This document shows positions 49,368 through 63,658 of a stretch of 64,000 nucleotides of DNA, piece after piece; position 1 is the first letter of the stretch, and the number at the start of each line of letters is the position of its first letter. The position numbers and the translations under genes are program-made. Below the pieces are notes generated by a model that worked only from the letters and a program-made list of their open reading frames with translations, ran no database searches and was not told where the DNA came from. This DNA comes from Echeneis naucrates (Eukaryota > Chordata > Actinopteri > Carangiformes > Echeneidae), in assembly GCF_900963305.1 (NCBI RefSeq), contig NC_042518.1:2955548-3019547 (forward strand), given 5' to 3'.

Positions 49368-52300
49368 ATGAAAATGGAGGATATGCCCCTGTCAGGCCCA
49401 GACAACACCAAGCTGGAGGTGAGACATGCTGCCTAAAAATAATCTACCGTTTGTATTGGTGTTTAATTATATGTTTCATATTGTAGGCCTTGGTCCATGA
49501 CATCTACTCTGAGCTGGTGGAAGATGCCTGTTTGGGCCTGTGTTTCGAAGTGCATCGAGCTGTGAAACAGGGATACTTCTTTTTGGATGAAACGGACCAA
49601 GAAAGCATGAAAGAGTTTGGTTGGTGCAAAGTTTGTTCTGATCTATTTGGCTCCTCTTTGGTCGTCAGTGTGATTTCTTACATGTGATGTGCTCACTGTT
49701 AACTGTTACAGAAATTGTGGATCAACCAGGAGTGGACATATTTGGGCAGGTGTACAATCAGTGGAAGAACAAAGAGTGCGAGTGTCCAAACTGCAAAAGA
49801 TTGATAGCAGCTTCTCGCTTCGCCCCACACTTGGAAAAATGTCTCGGTATGGGACGCAACAGCAGTCGCATCGCCAACCGCAGGTCAGTCAGGGAAGGAC
49901 TCATTGCTGCGCTTTTATGTGCACCTATGCATGTGACAATCTGATATGATTTGTATTATGATTTTTTTTTTTAGTTTGTTTTTGTTTCTGTTCTTAAACA
50001 GGTTAGCCAGCAATAACAACATGAGCAAGTCTGAAAGTGATCAGGAAGACAATGATGACCTTAATGATAATGACTGGTCGTACGGGGCAGAAAAAAAGGG
50101 TCAGCACCTGAAATTTATTTAACTCTAATCTATGCTCTGCCTTTCACATTATAACTGGCGTCTTTTCTTTTCGCAGCCAAGAAGAGAAAGTCAGATAAGG
50201 TGTTTTTGCATTTGTTTGGAATTCATAGATCTATTATAATATATATAATGAGGGGAGTATAATCTGAACATTTTTCTTTGTCCAGAATCAAAATTCACCA
50301 AGAAGATCAAAATCTCTAAAACACAAAAATGGTGAGTCTATAAGGGTGTGTGTGTTCGTGTTCATGTTCTGCATTCAGATGTTTTGCTCCCTGGTCCGTT
50401 CAGCAAACTTGAAGCCTGATTACTTTGTTGCAGATCACAATGTCCCACAGTTTCCTTTGTCACAGGAAGCAGAAAACTGACACACAAGTATCTAATCCCA
50501 ACCACATTGTAATATAGCCAGAAAGATTTCAAAAACGAAAGTGGTTTCAGTTGAGGTCACCCTTTGGTGTCTGATCCTGGACCAAAGTGTCAGCACAATG
50601 CAGTTGTAGGGGAATACACAGTGACTGGAGCTTGCAACTTTATCCCATTTTCTGCCGAACCGTTTACATTTTCCATGTGAGTCAATGCACAGCATACTGT
50701 GACGTGTATATGACTATGCATTTGATTTGAAATCATGTTGACAGCAGCTTGTTTTCCTCTGATGTATGACATTCCTTCAACCTGACATTTTCTTTCAAAA
50801 GTTTTGCAGAATAATACGTAGAAATAAAGTAGATGTAGAACCAGATTTATGGAGCTACAGTCCTGTTTTGTGCACGTTATGGGTGAAGATACCTGATAAT
50901 TCTTTCTTTTTTCCAGGGGAGCTTGGGAGCAGCATCAGCTCAGAGTCCTACAAGGTGACAAATTTCTTCCTGTTCATGTTGACTTTAAGACTAAAAGATT
51001 TTCCCATCTAGTATTGTAGACTCACTGCACAGTATTGATAAGTTATTGTATGCCTTTCAGTATAACTACAACACTGGCATCAGTTATGAAACATTGGGTC
51101 CCGATGAAGTCAGATCCCTTTTAACAACAGTAAGCAGCTTTCATTTATCCACCTAAGCTTGCAGATCTTTTTGTTCATTCATTTCTCGTGTGGTGAAAAT
51201 GTCGATCATTAACTTGGTGATTGCTTTCACAGCAATGTGGGGTGATCTCGGAGCACACCAAGAAGATGTGTAACAGGTAATTGCTGTATAATCCGCTGGC
51301 ACATAGATTAACTCATGATAAAACTTTTCTACTCTGGGAAAACTGAACTGCTTTTGTGTAGTAAATATCTGGGATAATGCAGGACAGAGTCAGGTACTGT
51401 ACCACTTTGCCTTGTGTTGGTGTCGCCATGCTTTTAATCCAAATTCTGAGGTCAGTGTCTGTACGTCTCTCAGTTTGGCCCTACTGTGAAGCTTTGTTAC
51501 GGAAATTCGTACTAAACCACTAAGAAGTGTTGTCAGAAGCTGAAGGTTATGGTTGCATGTGGATTCTGGAAACATGATCAGTTTCAGTTGTGTATTTATG
51601 AAAATGATCATGTCTGTTGGGACTAACTAAGGGGAACACAAGTGGCAATTCATTGGATCAGTGATTGACAAAATTGTTTTACAAAAATTAAAAGTCAAAT
51701 TCTTCAAAGGTCTCAGAAATGACGAGATTTACGCTCTGAGATTGTTTTTAAATTAGACCAAGAAGGACCTCGTCAGTGACCAACATCTAACATTTCTTTA
51801 CTGTTAACCACCTCGTTACTCTGTCTCACGTGATTGGTCACTGACTGCGTCCTCAGCAGTCCGTCCCACCTGCCTCCCTGTGGCTGTCGTTAGAGGCAGG
51901 CTTATTAATGAAGCTGTGTGACGGACAGTCAGGGATGTGTAATGCCACCTTGTGTCCCACCAGGTCTCAGCGATGTCCCCAGCACACGGACGAACAGAGG
52001 AGGGCCGTCAGGGTGTTCCTCCTAGGGCCGTCCGCGTGAGTGTGCCCTGCCCCCCCCCTCACCCCGTCCCCCCTGCCCTCACCCACAAGTGTACTTAACT
52101 AAAATCATGTTTGAATGAGTGTTTTGACCCTTATGGTGCAGGGGCTTGCTGATGCAGTTTGCTGTTTCCAATCATGCTGAAAAATTGGAACAACGTGACT
52201 CTTATTTATCAAAAAACCAACTAAATATATTGGTGATTGGTGATAGCAAATTGTTATTGTTAGGACTTGTGAGCATTTTGCTGTCAAGCTGTAAAATATT

Positions 52301-53524
52301 TTGCAGCTGATGGGGTCAGTTTGGGATTCTGTTAGAGGGCATAATGGGAATCAGAAACTTGTGTGTCCAATAACAGCAACAAAAATCTAACTTGAAAATA
52401 GATAAAAGTCGCAAATTCAGTGATTTCTTGTTCCAAAATGGCGAAACCAAAACTCCATCCATCCCACACACCTCCAGTCCATCTATGTTTGATAACACTG
52501 AAGTCATAATTTCACAGTGGAGAGACTTTCACCATCACTTATTCTCTTTCAACCAGCTGCTTTCTCTATTAACCCAAAAATGGGTGAAACCAAGAAATTG
52601 GGACAATTTTGAATTCGAAAATTGGAACAACAAGGGCTTCATAATTTAGCTGAGAAAGTTGTTGAAATGATTATTTGTTTATTACTGCAGTTGCAAATAT
52701 TAAGCTTTTTGCCAGTAGACTCATTTGGCAAAGCCCTTCAGCTCTAATGGCTAATTATTTCCATGAGCCATCTGAAGTCCTCAGACATTATTGAACATTC
52801 ATTTTGTAGAGTAACAAAGGGATTAGGGGTGAGTGGGAGGAAAGCTTCTGTGGAAAACAAGTCGGGATGACACCTGATAAATGATGTGGTACTACATAGA
52901 TCAGTGACACTCCAGCATATACTAATACACTACTCATTTTGTGCTCAGGTAAAAGAAATCATACTGCCCCTTAGTTAACCATATTTATTAAAGCCATGAT
53001 ATCGTAATTGTACTGTGTATCTTGGATATGTCCCCACCAGTCTAACAGTCTGTGACTGTGTCTGGGTTTCTTGGTTCAGGCCATCGCTGACTGACGCAGA
53101 CGCTGTTGTGGAGAATGACAGCTTTGACATTCCAGATGGACAGATGCTGATGAGCCGCCTGCAATGGGAAGACTCTCCTGATATCTCACCCACCGACTCT
53201 GCCTCATCTAAAGCCAGTAAGGGAAAAGAACGGAACACAGTGATTTCTATGTAGAGCTTAAAGATGCTGTGGATTTAAAAAAATTCTATCCCTCTCACAG
53301 GCACCAACCATTCAGAGTCTAGGAAGCCGAAAAAGAAGAAGAGGACCTCTCTCGGTTTGAATAGCGGCGGCAGTGGCAGCAGTGTAGGAGGAGGAGGGGG
53401 AGGCCTGACTGGAGGGAGCAGCAGCAGCAGCAGCTCTCAGAGTAATATCAGCTTGTCGACCAAAAAGAAGAGGCCCAAACTCTCAGCACCTTCTATTACA
53501 AGTATCTATGATGACTTAAACTAG
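49368..53524 (+). CDS. atxn7l3: ataxin-7-like protein 3, SAGA deubiquitinase-module subunit
   Basis: Vertebrate Sgf11 counterpart. With USP22 and ENY2 it forms the deubiquitinase module acting on H2B-ubiquitin. Exons: 49368-49418, 49487-49619, 49712-49883, 50002-50099, 50177-50199, 50286-50331, 50917-50954, 51061-51129, 51233-51276, 51964-52035, 53080-53216, 53301-53524. Total 368 residues with consistent phases. The N-terminus ([10 protein letters not shown]) binds ENY2 in the family. The Sgf11 zinc finger is at 86-105 (C86, C89, H101, C105). An acidic and a basic patch follow ([10 protein letters not shown]). The SCA7 zinc finger spans about 212-232 (C212, C223, C229, H232). The C-terminus ends SIYDDLN (human SIYDDIN). 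Unlike mammals, the last exon carries a low-complexity Gly/Ser expansion (runs of GGA and AGC codons, 53365-53440). ATG 49368 has a poor context. The in-frame ATG two codons later has purine at -3 and G at +4 and may be used by leaky scanning. Confidence 0.96.
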
Positions 53525-54755
53525 CAACATCCCATTACCCCCTCTGGATCAGGTCCTTATTTCATACCTGCAGGTGTGAACAGGATTCAGCTTGATTCAG
53601 TAGTTCTTTAATCATTTTTGCCTTAAAGGATAAGGCATCTCTATTTTAATGAAGATTACTCCTGTTTCATGAATCTGTGTGAATCACATTGATCTAAAAG
53701 GTTTGGTCAGTCACAGAGTCCGTTCAGAGTATCTGGTACTTATTTTGGACATTCAGCTCCTGCTTTCAGAAACATTCAGACCAACACATAGCTGCTGCTG
53801 TCACCTTTAGGTGTATATCAGGGTGACAAATTTAAATATTCCTGAAGCCGTTGTCTTGAAATGTTGCTATAACCTTTAAGCCTCTTCACTTTGGAGAAGA
53901 CTTTCCATCAGGTTCTGGAGCCTGACTGCAGAAAGTTGAACCCGTTCAGTCACAAAAGCGTTAGACGGATCCAACAGCAGGTCTGACTGATGGTGTGTGT
54001 TCCAGTTGGATGGCGTTAAGGTCAGGGATGTCGACACAGCAAACTAAATTTGAAAAGCATCTCTTCAGGACAGGCTTTATGCTCAGAAGAATTTCTGTTT
54101 GAAACAGGAAAAGGCTTTTTACTGTATACTTTCCACAAAGTTGTAAAGATGCTGCTCTTCAAAATGGGACTGTGTTTTAGCATTTAGATAACATGGCATC
54201 AGCTACTGCTGCAGACTAAATGTACTGGGCTGAGGTGTCCATAGTTTTGCAGCAGTTCATTTTGTGGAGAAAATTTCATGGAGGAGACTGAGCGCTGCAG
54301 TTTGAAAGGATTCACCTGGAAAAAATGAAATTCCTTCCCTGTTAAAGTGTCACCTTGAGCGGCCATTTTGACTGTAGGGATTTTCACATGACTGATGTTA
54401 GTAAGTCTAAACTTCATTTGGCTTTGCTTCATTCAGGTCTCTGCTGTTGTTTGTCCACTAACAAATGGAGCTGGAGACAGCCTGTTAACTATCGAACTCC
54501 ACCGGCTTATTTAAGGTGTGAGACCTTTGGTCAGCTCTTTTCTGCTGGCTCCCAATGTTTTCCTCAACAGCATGAAAAGGCTCAGGTCTTGATGTGGCTC
54601 AGTGAAATGCGTCTCTGTTGGCGACCCCGTGACTGTCCTCCCACTTTTTGACTCTGTGTTCACTTTAACTCAGTTGTGAGGAAAATTCAGCACTTGACAC
54701 ACGTATACTGGAGTACTCATCAGTGGCTTTTTAATTCTAGCATCGTGTTGCACAA

Positions 54756-54797
<42 letters not shown>

Positions 54798-56377
54798 AGC
54801 CTCTGTATGCTGACTTAAATTCAGTGTGGATGTCACTTTTTTGTGTACTGTGTGTGTATGGTTAAAGGGTGTGCATGTGTGTAATCACTTATATTTTCAC
54901 AAAACTATGCATCGTAGAATGTGACATTTGTGAAAGTATGTGCCATTTTAAATATTTAACTTTTTTCTGTTTACATCAACAATATATTTAAGTTTTATTG
55001 GTCACCTTTTAATTGATGTGTATATTATTTGTGTGTAAATGCAGATTTTGATATTTGATGAGCCAACAGGCTTTTAGGGCACATGTACAGTAAATGTATG
55101 ACATGAGATGGCATTTGAATCATGAATCCAACATAGCTCTTCTTTCTTCAGTATAAAACCTGGATTGTGTTTCCATGTAAGTAGGTCAGCGCTGCAGCTC
55201 CGCTTCTTATTCATGGATAAAGGCAGTAAGTCTGCGTCTTTACAGCCTAGAACCAACAATGTCTGCTGTGAGGTGAGATGCAGTGTTTAAAAAATGTGCT
55301 TTGAGCTTTTCACTGTCACTGTCTTAGAGAAGTTTTTGTTTTCTTCTTATAAATTGGTTTAAGAAACCCAAAGACTTTTCTGCCACAGTTTTTGTTGTAA
55401 AAACTGAGGGACAGCATGTGGATGATTTTTGGGAAGAGGTTCAACAAGTAGATTTGTTTAGTGGTGTTTTTTTTTTTTGTTTGTTGTTTTTGTGGCCATA
55501 GAGTTGGTCTGAAATCTAGGGAAATTTTATTTTCCCTAGATTTCATTTCATTTTTACTTGAGGTTTATTGACAACAGACCAATTAGTGACATTAGAAATT
55601 AGATTTTTCAGGTTACTCAAGTGTGTTTGTTGGACACAAGTCATGTAATGCTCCATAAAAATTGATTAGTGAGGACAATCAGCATGTCACTGTGGAGGAA
55701 TAGATTAGACACCGGTCTCAGGAAAGGACAGGAAATGAACGGCATAAGAGAGAAGTGTTTGACCTTGATGGATTAGTAAATGTTCAGCCTCAGATTTGGT
55801 TCTTGTTCTAGTAGCTGCCAGTGTAGCCTCAAGAGACATTTCCAAGGCAGTTCTGGAGCCATGACAGACAAAATGCAACTTATTTTTGACAGAAGCAGGA
55901 CTCCCTGTAAATGAATTTGATAGGATTTCCGTAACCCTTAGAGCCCCGCTCCATAATAACAAGTTAAATTCATGTTTATTTTTAGAACACTTTGTACAGT
56001 CCCTCATGACAGCCTCAGTTGTTTCTAAAACTGTTTCATTTCTGGGAGTGTGTTGAGGTCTGCAGTTATCAATGGTGCCCTTTTAAATCATTAGCAGTAA
56101 AATCTTGTGACATGCACTAAAGATAAACGAGCTGTTGTTGACATGCTGCGGTCCGTTTGATCCGACTCTCCGGTCACCTTCAGCTGACGCTCTCTTGTGG
56201 CTCTTTGTGTATCCATGTGAGTGCAATGACGGAGAACGAAATCTTGTGGGTTTCCATTATATATAGTTTCATGCACCAACGAGTGCATGTGTGAATGACT
56301 GTATCTGAACATAATGTGATGCATAGGTTTTTTTTTTTCTTCACTGCCATGCATACTGATGTTTGTATATAAATAAA
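53525..56377 (+). other. 3' UTR of atxn7l3
   Basis: About 2.85 kb from the stop to AATAAA at 56372-56377. Contains a (GT)n run (54759-54793) and T-rich patches, no coding content. Earlier cleavage sites are possible. Confidence 0.55.
54759..54793. repeat. (GT)n microsatellite in the atxn7l3 3' UTR
   Basis: Perfect GT run of about 35 bases, followed by gcgcga. Confidence 0.95.
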
Positions 56378-56557
56378 CACAAACCGTCCACGGACGCTCA
56401 GTTCTTTGCACCACAAACAGTGAAACCAGTTTGGTTTGAAATGCTTTAATTTGAGACATCACTGAAGCCAGAGCAGTCCAGCATAATCAGGAGGGTTTTT
56501 ATCCCGCTCCAAATCTTTAAGTGCCAGATGCAGGTTCATTTGATTCATTCCATAATT

Positions 56558-56563
56558 TTTATT
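56558..56563 (-). terminator. poly(A) signal of tmub2
   Basis: AATAAA on the minus strand, about 550 bases past the tmub2 stop codon. It lies only about 180 bases from the plus-strand atxn7l3 signal at 56372, so the two genes end tail to tail. Confidence 0.55.
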
Positions 56564-57108
56564 TACAGAAAATACACAATATATTTACAATATCTTCCCA
56601 AAAAGTCTCTCTTTGTGTCAAGTGATTATTTAAATTAGCCCATGTCTACATAGCAACATGTTGCCTAGCGCTGAGGAGTCTGTACACTTTATATTTGCTT
56701 ACACAGAACTGGAATTATTCACGTAACACAAAATAATGGTAAAGATTCAAACTGGCACACAATGCACAACAGCGAGTGGCTCCAAAAGATTTTACATTCT
56801 TGAATCTTATTTTCTTTTACAAACAGAAACTGAACTAACAATAAGAGATGAGATAGACTGAAACGAGGTGTGAACCACTAAGTCACGTTTGAAGAGAAGC
56901 TAAATTGTGGTTCAGTTAAAGCAGATTGACTGGTGTACAATCACTCCTTTTTCTTTTTTTTTTTTTCTTGGTACATGCACAAACCGGCTCACTTTAACAC
57001 CCACACGCTATCTGCCCCTTTTGTCATTAGTCTGACTCTCCGCTCACCCACCTGCTGCGGTTATTTTTATTTTACCTCAAAACATTCAGCTGGAGGCGCG
57101 CCGCCTCT

Positions 57109-58184
<1,076 letters not shown>

Positions 58185-58201
58185 CTCTGTCCTCCAAATC
58201 T

Positions 58202-59034
58202 GCAAACACAAAAACACAGGCTGTCGTACAATGCTGAGAAAGTACAACATAATGGTCAAGTCTCACATATGATGACAAAAATCTGTTTTAGTTTCAGGAA
58301 CAATCGAGTCATCCCGTATACATCAACACCTTGGAGAGTGAGTTATCTCTAAAACGGCGTTAAACTAACCTAAATTCGACATATTTGAACTGTAGTCCTA
58401 ATCTGCAGCTGACAACGTGGCAGTATATCTGGGAACTTCAAACTGCGGTGTTTGTCCTCTTATCTCTGATTATGTGAGCTACTGTGGACAATGTAGTTCA
58501 TCAGTGAGCAGCAGGCTGATTTCAGGCAACACTGACTTTACTGAATAAGATTCCTCATTTATTACATGTTTAAAGTCATCCAATTCGCCAAAATACATTC
58601 CCTGTTACTCATTACTGATCAACCTACCACTTCCCCTTTTTTCCAAACAGCCTGCTGTAATTTCCTAAAGCCCAAAACAAAGTCTTTAAAATGCTTGTTT
58701 TGCCAAAACACACGAATATAAAGAAATGAAGCAAATCTCTATCTTGAGGTTTTTATAATAGAAACAGATCGGATTAATATAACTGTTCACCTCTAAACAC
58801 AACAAACAAGCACCCTGCTAAAACTTTAACGTGTTAATAAATGCCAGCATTTTATCCTGATGTGCCATCACAACATAAAATACTTTACTGACAGAGAAGA
58901 TGTTTAAAGAGTTTCAGCATCTGGACCAAACATGAGACTTCTTCCAGTTTTAAACCAAATTACAAACAAAAAATCTGTCAGTTGTTTTCTTTACAGCAGA
59001 TGAAACGTTTAGAAGGGAACGTTTCCTGTCGTGA

Positions 59035-59066
<32 letters not shown>

Positions 59067-59326
59067 GGAGCAGCTGCAGCTGGTTGTAGCTGTGATGCTA
59101 ACTCCGCCCGCCCGTCTTTAAACTCCACATTCGCCGCTAAAGAAGCTCTTTTATTGGACTTTAAGGTCCGACTGCTGCCGAGCAGTTAGCGGGCTAAGTT
59201 AGCTTCCAGCTAGCTTCGAGCTAGCAGCAGGAACGACCTTCGTCTGTTCGGCCGAACCGGACCCCGCGGGGTGGGTCCACCGGGGGTCTGTGTCTTCACC
59301 CCGGGGGGGGCTCCACATGGTCTTAC
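58202..59326 (-). other. first intron of tmub2
   Basis: AT-rich intron between the untranslated first exon and the first coding exon. Contains an (AAT)n microsatellite at 59035-59065 and a CpG-rich end near 59090-59326. Nothing else recognised. Confidence 0.6.
59035..59065. repeat. (AAT)n microsatellite
   Basis: About ten perfect AAT units inside tmub2 intron 1. Confidence 0.95.
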
Positions 59327-59520
59327 CTGGACGGTGGAAAATCAGAGCATGTTTGCTGTGTGGACGGGGGCCGGACGCCTGAAGTCCTGCGGTCCGGATC
59401 AGAAGAGCCACATAACAAACACCGAGGCCGTGACGTCATCGGCACGGAGGGAGCGCCTGTTTCAGACGACGGGACGTCCCGGACGCTGCCGCTCATACGA
59501 TAACGACCAGAGAGCAGCCG
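59327..59520 (-). promoter_or_regulatory. untranslated first exon and CpG-rich promoter of tmub2
   Basis: Minus-strand donor (cag|gtaaga) lies at 59326. Upstream sequence to about 59520 is strongly CpG-rich (for example cggccgaac, cggacgcc, gtgacgtcatcgg). A consensus CRE (TGACGTCA, 59431-59438) lies about 105 bases upstream of the donor, a common arrangement in housekeeping promoters. The TSS is not fixed. Confidence 0.5.
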
Positions 59521-60031
59521 GGCGGGTGATTCAGGACAAGAAGAATCAAAAACAAACAGACTTAAAAAAAAACAGTTTCCGTCTGCAGGCAGTCAGAGAG
59601 CGGAAAATACTTTATTATGAACTTTATTTACTTATTCGGTTTGTTTGCTGCTTGGTGTTTTCTCGTTGCACAGATGGCTCATTTACTTCATCCATCCCAA
59701 AGTGTCACAACAACCAGTAATCAGATTTAGAGTCACACTGGAAATACAGAAGAGGTCACTCCTGCCACTGTGCTGCCTGAGGTCAGTTATCAGGCCCTAC
59801 ACAGAAACAGAGAAACTATGAAGAGCAAACGCTGACATTAACAATATTTTACTGCTCTTCAGAATAAGTTCAAGATATTTGAGCAACTTTCTTTTTCACG
59901 TAAAATTGTTGTCATTTATAATAAATTGAAATGCATAAATATAATAAATTGTAAATAAATAATCCAGGAGTTCCATTAAATCCTGTTTATTTTTTTCCTT
60001 CAGAAAATCCACACAGATGTCTTGTAATGCC
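59521..60031. other. tmub2-asb16 intergenic region
   Basis: Short AT-rich spacer between the tmub2 promoter and the asb16 3' end, both minus strand. Nothing recognised. Confidence 0.5.
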
Positions 60032-60037
60032 TTTTAT
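60032..60037 (-). terminator. poly(A) signal of asb16
   Basis: AATAAA on the minus strand, about 75 bases past the asb16 stop codon. A further one lies near 59988. Confidence 0.5.
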
Positions 60038-60109
60038 TCTACTTTGTCCAATCAAAAATGAATAAAACAAGTTAGTTAAAAAAAAGTGTGTTGGAGCAGG
60101 TGTGTGAAG

Positions 60110-62548
60110 TCAGCGGAGGCTCCCCTCCTCACGCAGCAGCAGATAATCTCTTACAGAGCTGGGAACGTCCAGTTGGCTGACTGCTGAGTGGCACCGGGCC
60201 CCGAGGTGCAGGCGTAAGGCCCAACGACACAGATGCTGCAGAGAGCGAGGCTGACCGCTCTGCTGACGGACCAGCTCGAAGAAAGGCAGGTGCTCCTGAG
60301 GCAGAGAGGGGCAGACAGGAAACATGAACCTTGGAGGGTAAACAAGAAGAGCTTTAACAAACACAGCGCTCACCTCATTTATCTCAGCAGACAGAAAGTC
60401 CATCCAGTCACAGGGAGGGACAGACGGATAAGAGTTCAGCATCACCTCCACAGTGGCAGGAGAGAGGACGCACTGCTTCAGCATCTGTACACAACAAACA
60501 TGTCTAATGATATCCAGAAAATAGAGAGCCTTTTTAAAAAAAAAAAAAAAAAAAAAACTTAACACCACCAGAATTTGTTTGCCTCCACTTGTTTTAAACA
60601 TGTTCCTTTGTACTTTGTCAGTACATTAAAATATTGGTGTACTATTATATCTACAGTATAATGTTTCCTTATGTTAAGTGCTGATTTTTCCAAATTAAAA
60701 TAAAAAAAGTTTCCAAGTCAAACCTTGGCTGATAACTGGCCAACATACAATATCTTTCACGGATAAAAAAATCTCTTATTTTAAGTTGGATTTCACATAA
60801 TTGGCCTTGTATTTTGTATTTTATGGTTTCTGTATATATATATATAGGGTTAGGTATGGTTTTGTTGGTGGCTCTGGTATAAATGTCATTATTTTATGAG
60901 ATAAAATTGATTGATAGGCGCTCAGAGCCTTCTGTGTGCAGGAACTGTCAACTAGCTCTGAATTAGAAAACATTTGATTTTACACATGCGTGAGTCTCAG
61001 TATGCCGGTTTTACTGAACCTTTGGGGAAACAGCTTTGGCTCCATGGTTCAGAAGAGATCGTGCTATTGCTTCAGGTTGCTGGTCCGGGTAATCTTCCAC
61101 CACCTTCAGGAACAAGCAGAGTAAGTGCTCAGATCACGGCTGAAGGTAAAAGATAAATCTCTTCTTCCTTTATTTTCATCTTTAAAAAAGTACTAAAAAC
61201 TTCACATCTTTGCTCTTTCTGCTGTTATCTGCTACCTGCAAAAGACAGTCCATCGGGGTGTATCCTGCACAGTTTGTCACATCTGCTCTTGCGCCGTGCT
61301 GCAGGAGGACCTCCACAATCCTGGAGCAGCAGTTCGCACAGGCGTTGTGTAGAGGGGTGTGCTGCTTCCTGCCCGCAGTTCTGGGATCAGCTCCGGCATC
61401 CAGCAGCATTTGGATCACACGGAGGTAGCGTCCAAACTCAGATGGCCTCTCAGCCCCAGAGCACGCAGCGTTCAGAGGAGTCTCACCCTCTTGATTTGTA
61501 ACTAACACATCGGCCTTGTAGCTCAGGAAGAGCTCCACGTGCTCCTCCTGGCCTCTCCGAGAAGCCACGTGCAGCGGTGTGAGCCTCGACTCCCTCATCC
61601 TCACGTTGACCTCTGCACCTGCTTCTAACAGCAACTCAGCACACCTGCAACAAAGTGCACAGATTCACAAGCATCGACATGTTTATTACCAAAACAACAA
61701 ACTCCCCCACTTTTACAGATAACTTTCACCATTTTTGCAGATTAGGAAAAGAGAAATCTGAATGACAGCTGACCACATTGAGCCTTGGCAGCAACTTGAA
61801 CCTAACAGGAAACTGAATGTGGATATTCATCAAAGAACAGAGTGATTTCACCTCCTTCACCACTCACTGGACTGACTGAGCAGAGGTGCAGAGGTGAAGG
61901 GGAGCGCTGCCGTCTGAGGCCAGAAGTTCAGGATCTGCTCCGTTAGCAAGCAGCAGCCTGACGCAGGCGGCGTGTCCCCCGATGCAGGCCTCATGGAGGG
62001 CAGTCCTGCCTCCTGGGTCGGCATTTACCTCAGCGCCACGAAACAGCAGTTCCTCCACACATCCAGTGTGGCCTCTGCTCGCAGCTAGACACAACGCTGA
62101 GGTTTGTCTTACCTTGGAGCTCAGCGTCCACATGCCTGACCGAGGAACAGAAGGGCCCACAAGTAAATACATTTATTGGGAATAATAACAAAGATATGTT
62201 GAAAGGCTCACCCATCTCTGGAGTCCACACCATCTCCTCATGCACCGTCTCCATCACAGCATTGACCATTGCTGGGTCCTTCAGCACTGCATACACTCCT
62301 TTCATGTCTCCAAACATGAAGGTGTTGTGAATGGCCGTGTCTCTGCAGCGGACCTGGGGTGGAGGGACCCGGACCTCCTGGAGTTGCCGCTGCTGGGGAG
62401 GAGGCCTGGGGGCTCTGGGCAGCGGGGCCCTGGTCATGGCTCTCCTCTGGGCCAGGGCTTGTCGAGCATCCTGCCACTCCTGATACTCCTGCTCCAGTCT
62501 CAGAGAGCGCAGTGAGGTAGACGTAAACGGAAAGGTGTCTCTTGACAT
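60110..62548 (-). CDS. asb16: ankyrin repeat and SOCS box protein 16
   Basis: Predicted substrate adaptor of a Cullin-5 E3 ubiquitin ligase. Ankyrin repeats bind the target and the SOCS box recruits Elongin B/C. Coding exons (minus): 62548-62212, 62135-61868, 61644-61236, 61103-61020, 60484-60374, 60295-60110. They join in phase to 1,395 nt, 464 residues (human 453). The N-terminus [18 protein letters not shown] parallels human MARETFPFTSSMLRSLRL. A Pro/Gln/Arg-rich linker (about 45-75) precedes the first repeats. Ankyrin repeats run from about 85 to 360 ([44 protein letters not shown]). The small 84-nt exon at 61103-61020 ([19 protein letters not shown]) is too short to stand out as an open frame. 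It is supported by phase, splice sites and its match to the human 'LLDYGA' segment. The SOCS box is at about 420-464 ([14 protein letters not shown], then [12 protein letters not shown]). Human ASB16 is muscle-enriched; nothing here shows regulation. Confidence 0.95.
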
Positions 62549-63658
62549 GATGCCTTAGAGTCATTGGAAGAGTCATTTGGTTAATTTTACAGCTTCTTGT
62601 GGAAAGGCAAGTTAGAAATGAGAAAATTTGATGTTATTTTCACTGTTCTTAGTTGGAACTCAATGGATTAAACTCCACAAAGAAACAGGGTCTTGCCTAA
62701 GACACTTTGGAGAAAGCTGTGTACAGAAATGGCCGTCTCCTGTTACTCACCCTTTGCTGGAGCTGCAGGACTCACAGGTCCAAACAGAGGTCAAGTGAAA
62801 ACTTCCCTAACTGCGCTCCATGGTGTTCCCCTTTTGAGTTGAACTTGAAAATGCGGACTTCTTCATGTCCTCTGTGTCGCAAAGTCACAAGATTGTTGCT
62901 CAAATACAACATCAGCACTAGTTATTTATAGCTGAGTGCAAGCTGACACTTGACTTATCCAGTATGGCCACCAGATGACAGCATTAATCCAGCATTTATC
63001 TCCCATGAGCAGTGAAGCACGCGAGAGAAAAAAGTCCCAATTCCAAACCCTTTTATTTACAGATTAGTATGAGATCATTTGTTCCTCAGGATAAAAATAA
63101 AAATCATTCTAAACTAACAAAAAATGACCCAAAATGGGGATCTGAACAGCCAACCCCCCCCCCCCCACAGGATTCACCTGGAGCTGATTTAGATGTTTGT
63201 CCAGTTGTTTTTTAATTGTAATAATAGATTTATCTATCTTTCGTGAGTATTTTTTGGTTCTTGCTGGGTTGAAAATGAATAATTCACTTATTTTTCAACA
63301 TTCAGTAAAAACTTTAGCTGTTTAACTTTCAAGTGAATAAACGTCAGTGTGCTTTAAGTCATCCCACGAAGAATAAATTTAAACACCAACCGGACGTGCT
63401 GAGGAGTGAACCCTCTCGCTCTGTGTCGACAATCTTTGTATCAACAACTCTTACGTCATTACGTCGTGTTTGAACGTGGCGGCGCATTAACGAGCTGCAG
63501 CCGAGAAAGAAAACTACAGATAAACATTAAAAACTGAATCAAAACGTAGCTCGTCGCGTCGATCCGTCCAAATAAAGGTTAGTAAGAGGCCCAGATGTAA
63601 TCCCTTTGAATGGCTCTCGGGTCGGACTCGGCTTTTGTCGCGTTACTTCGTGACTAAG
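62549..63658. other. asb16-hrob intergenic region (head to head)
   Basis: Carries the asb16 5' region near 62549-62900 and the CpG-richer hrob promoter from about 63380. A poly(C) run lies at 63154-63166 and a CTCF-like motif at 62968-62979. No gene recognised. Confidence 0.5.
62968..62979 (+). promoter_or_regulatory. CTCF-like motif
   Basis: CCACCAGATGAC followed by AGCA matches the CTCF core with one mismatch (A for the second G of the GGC). It lies between the divergent asb16 and hrob genes. Confidence 0.35.
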
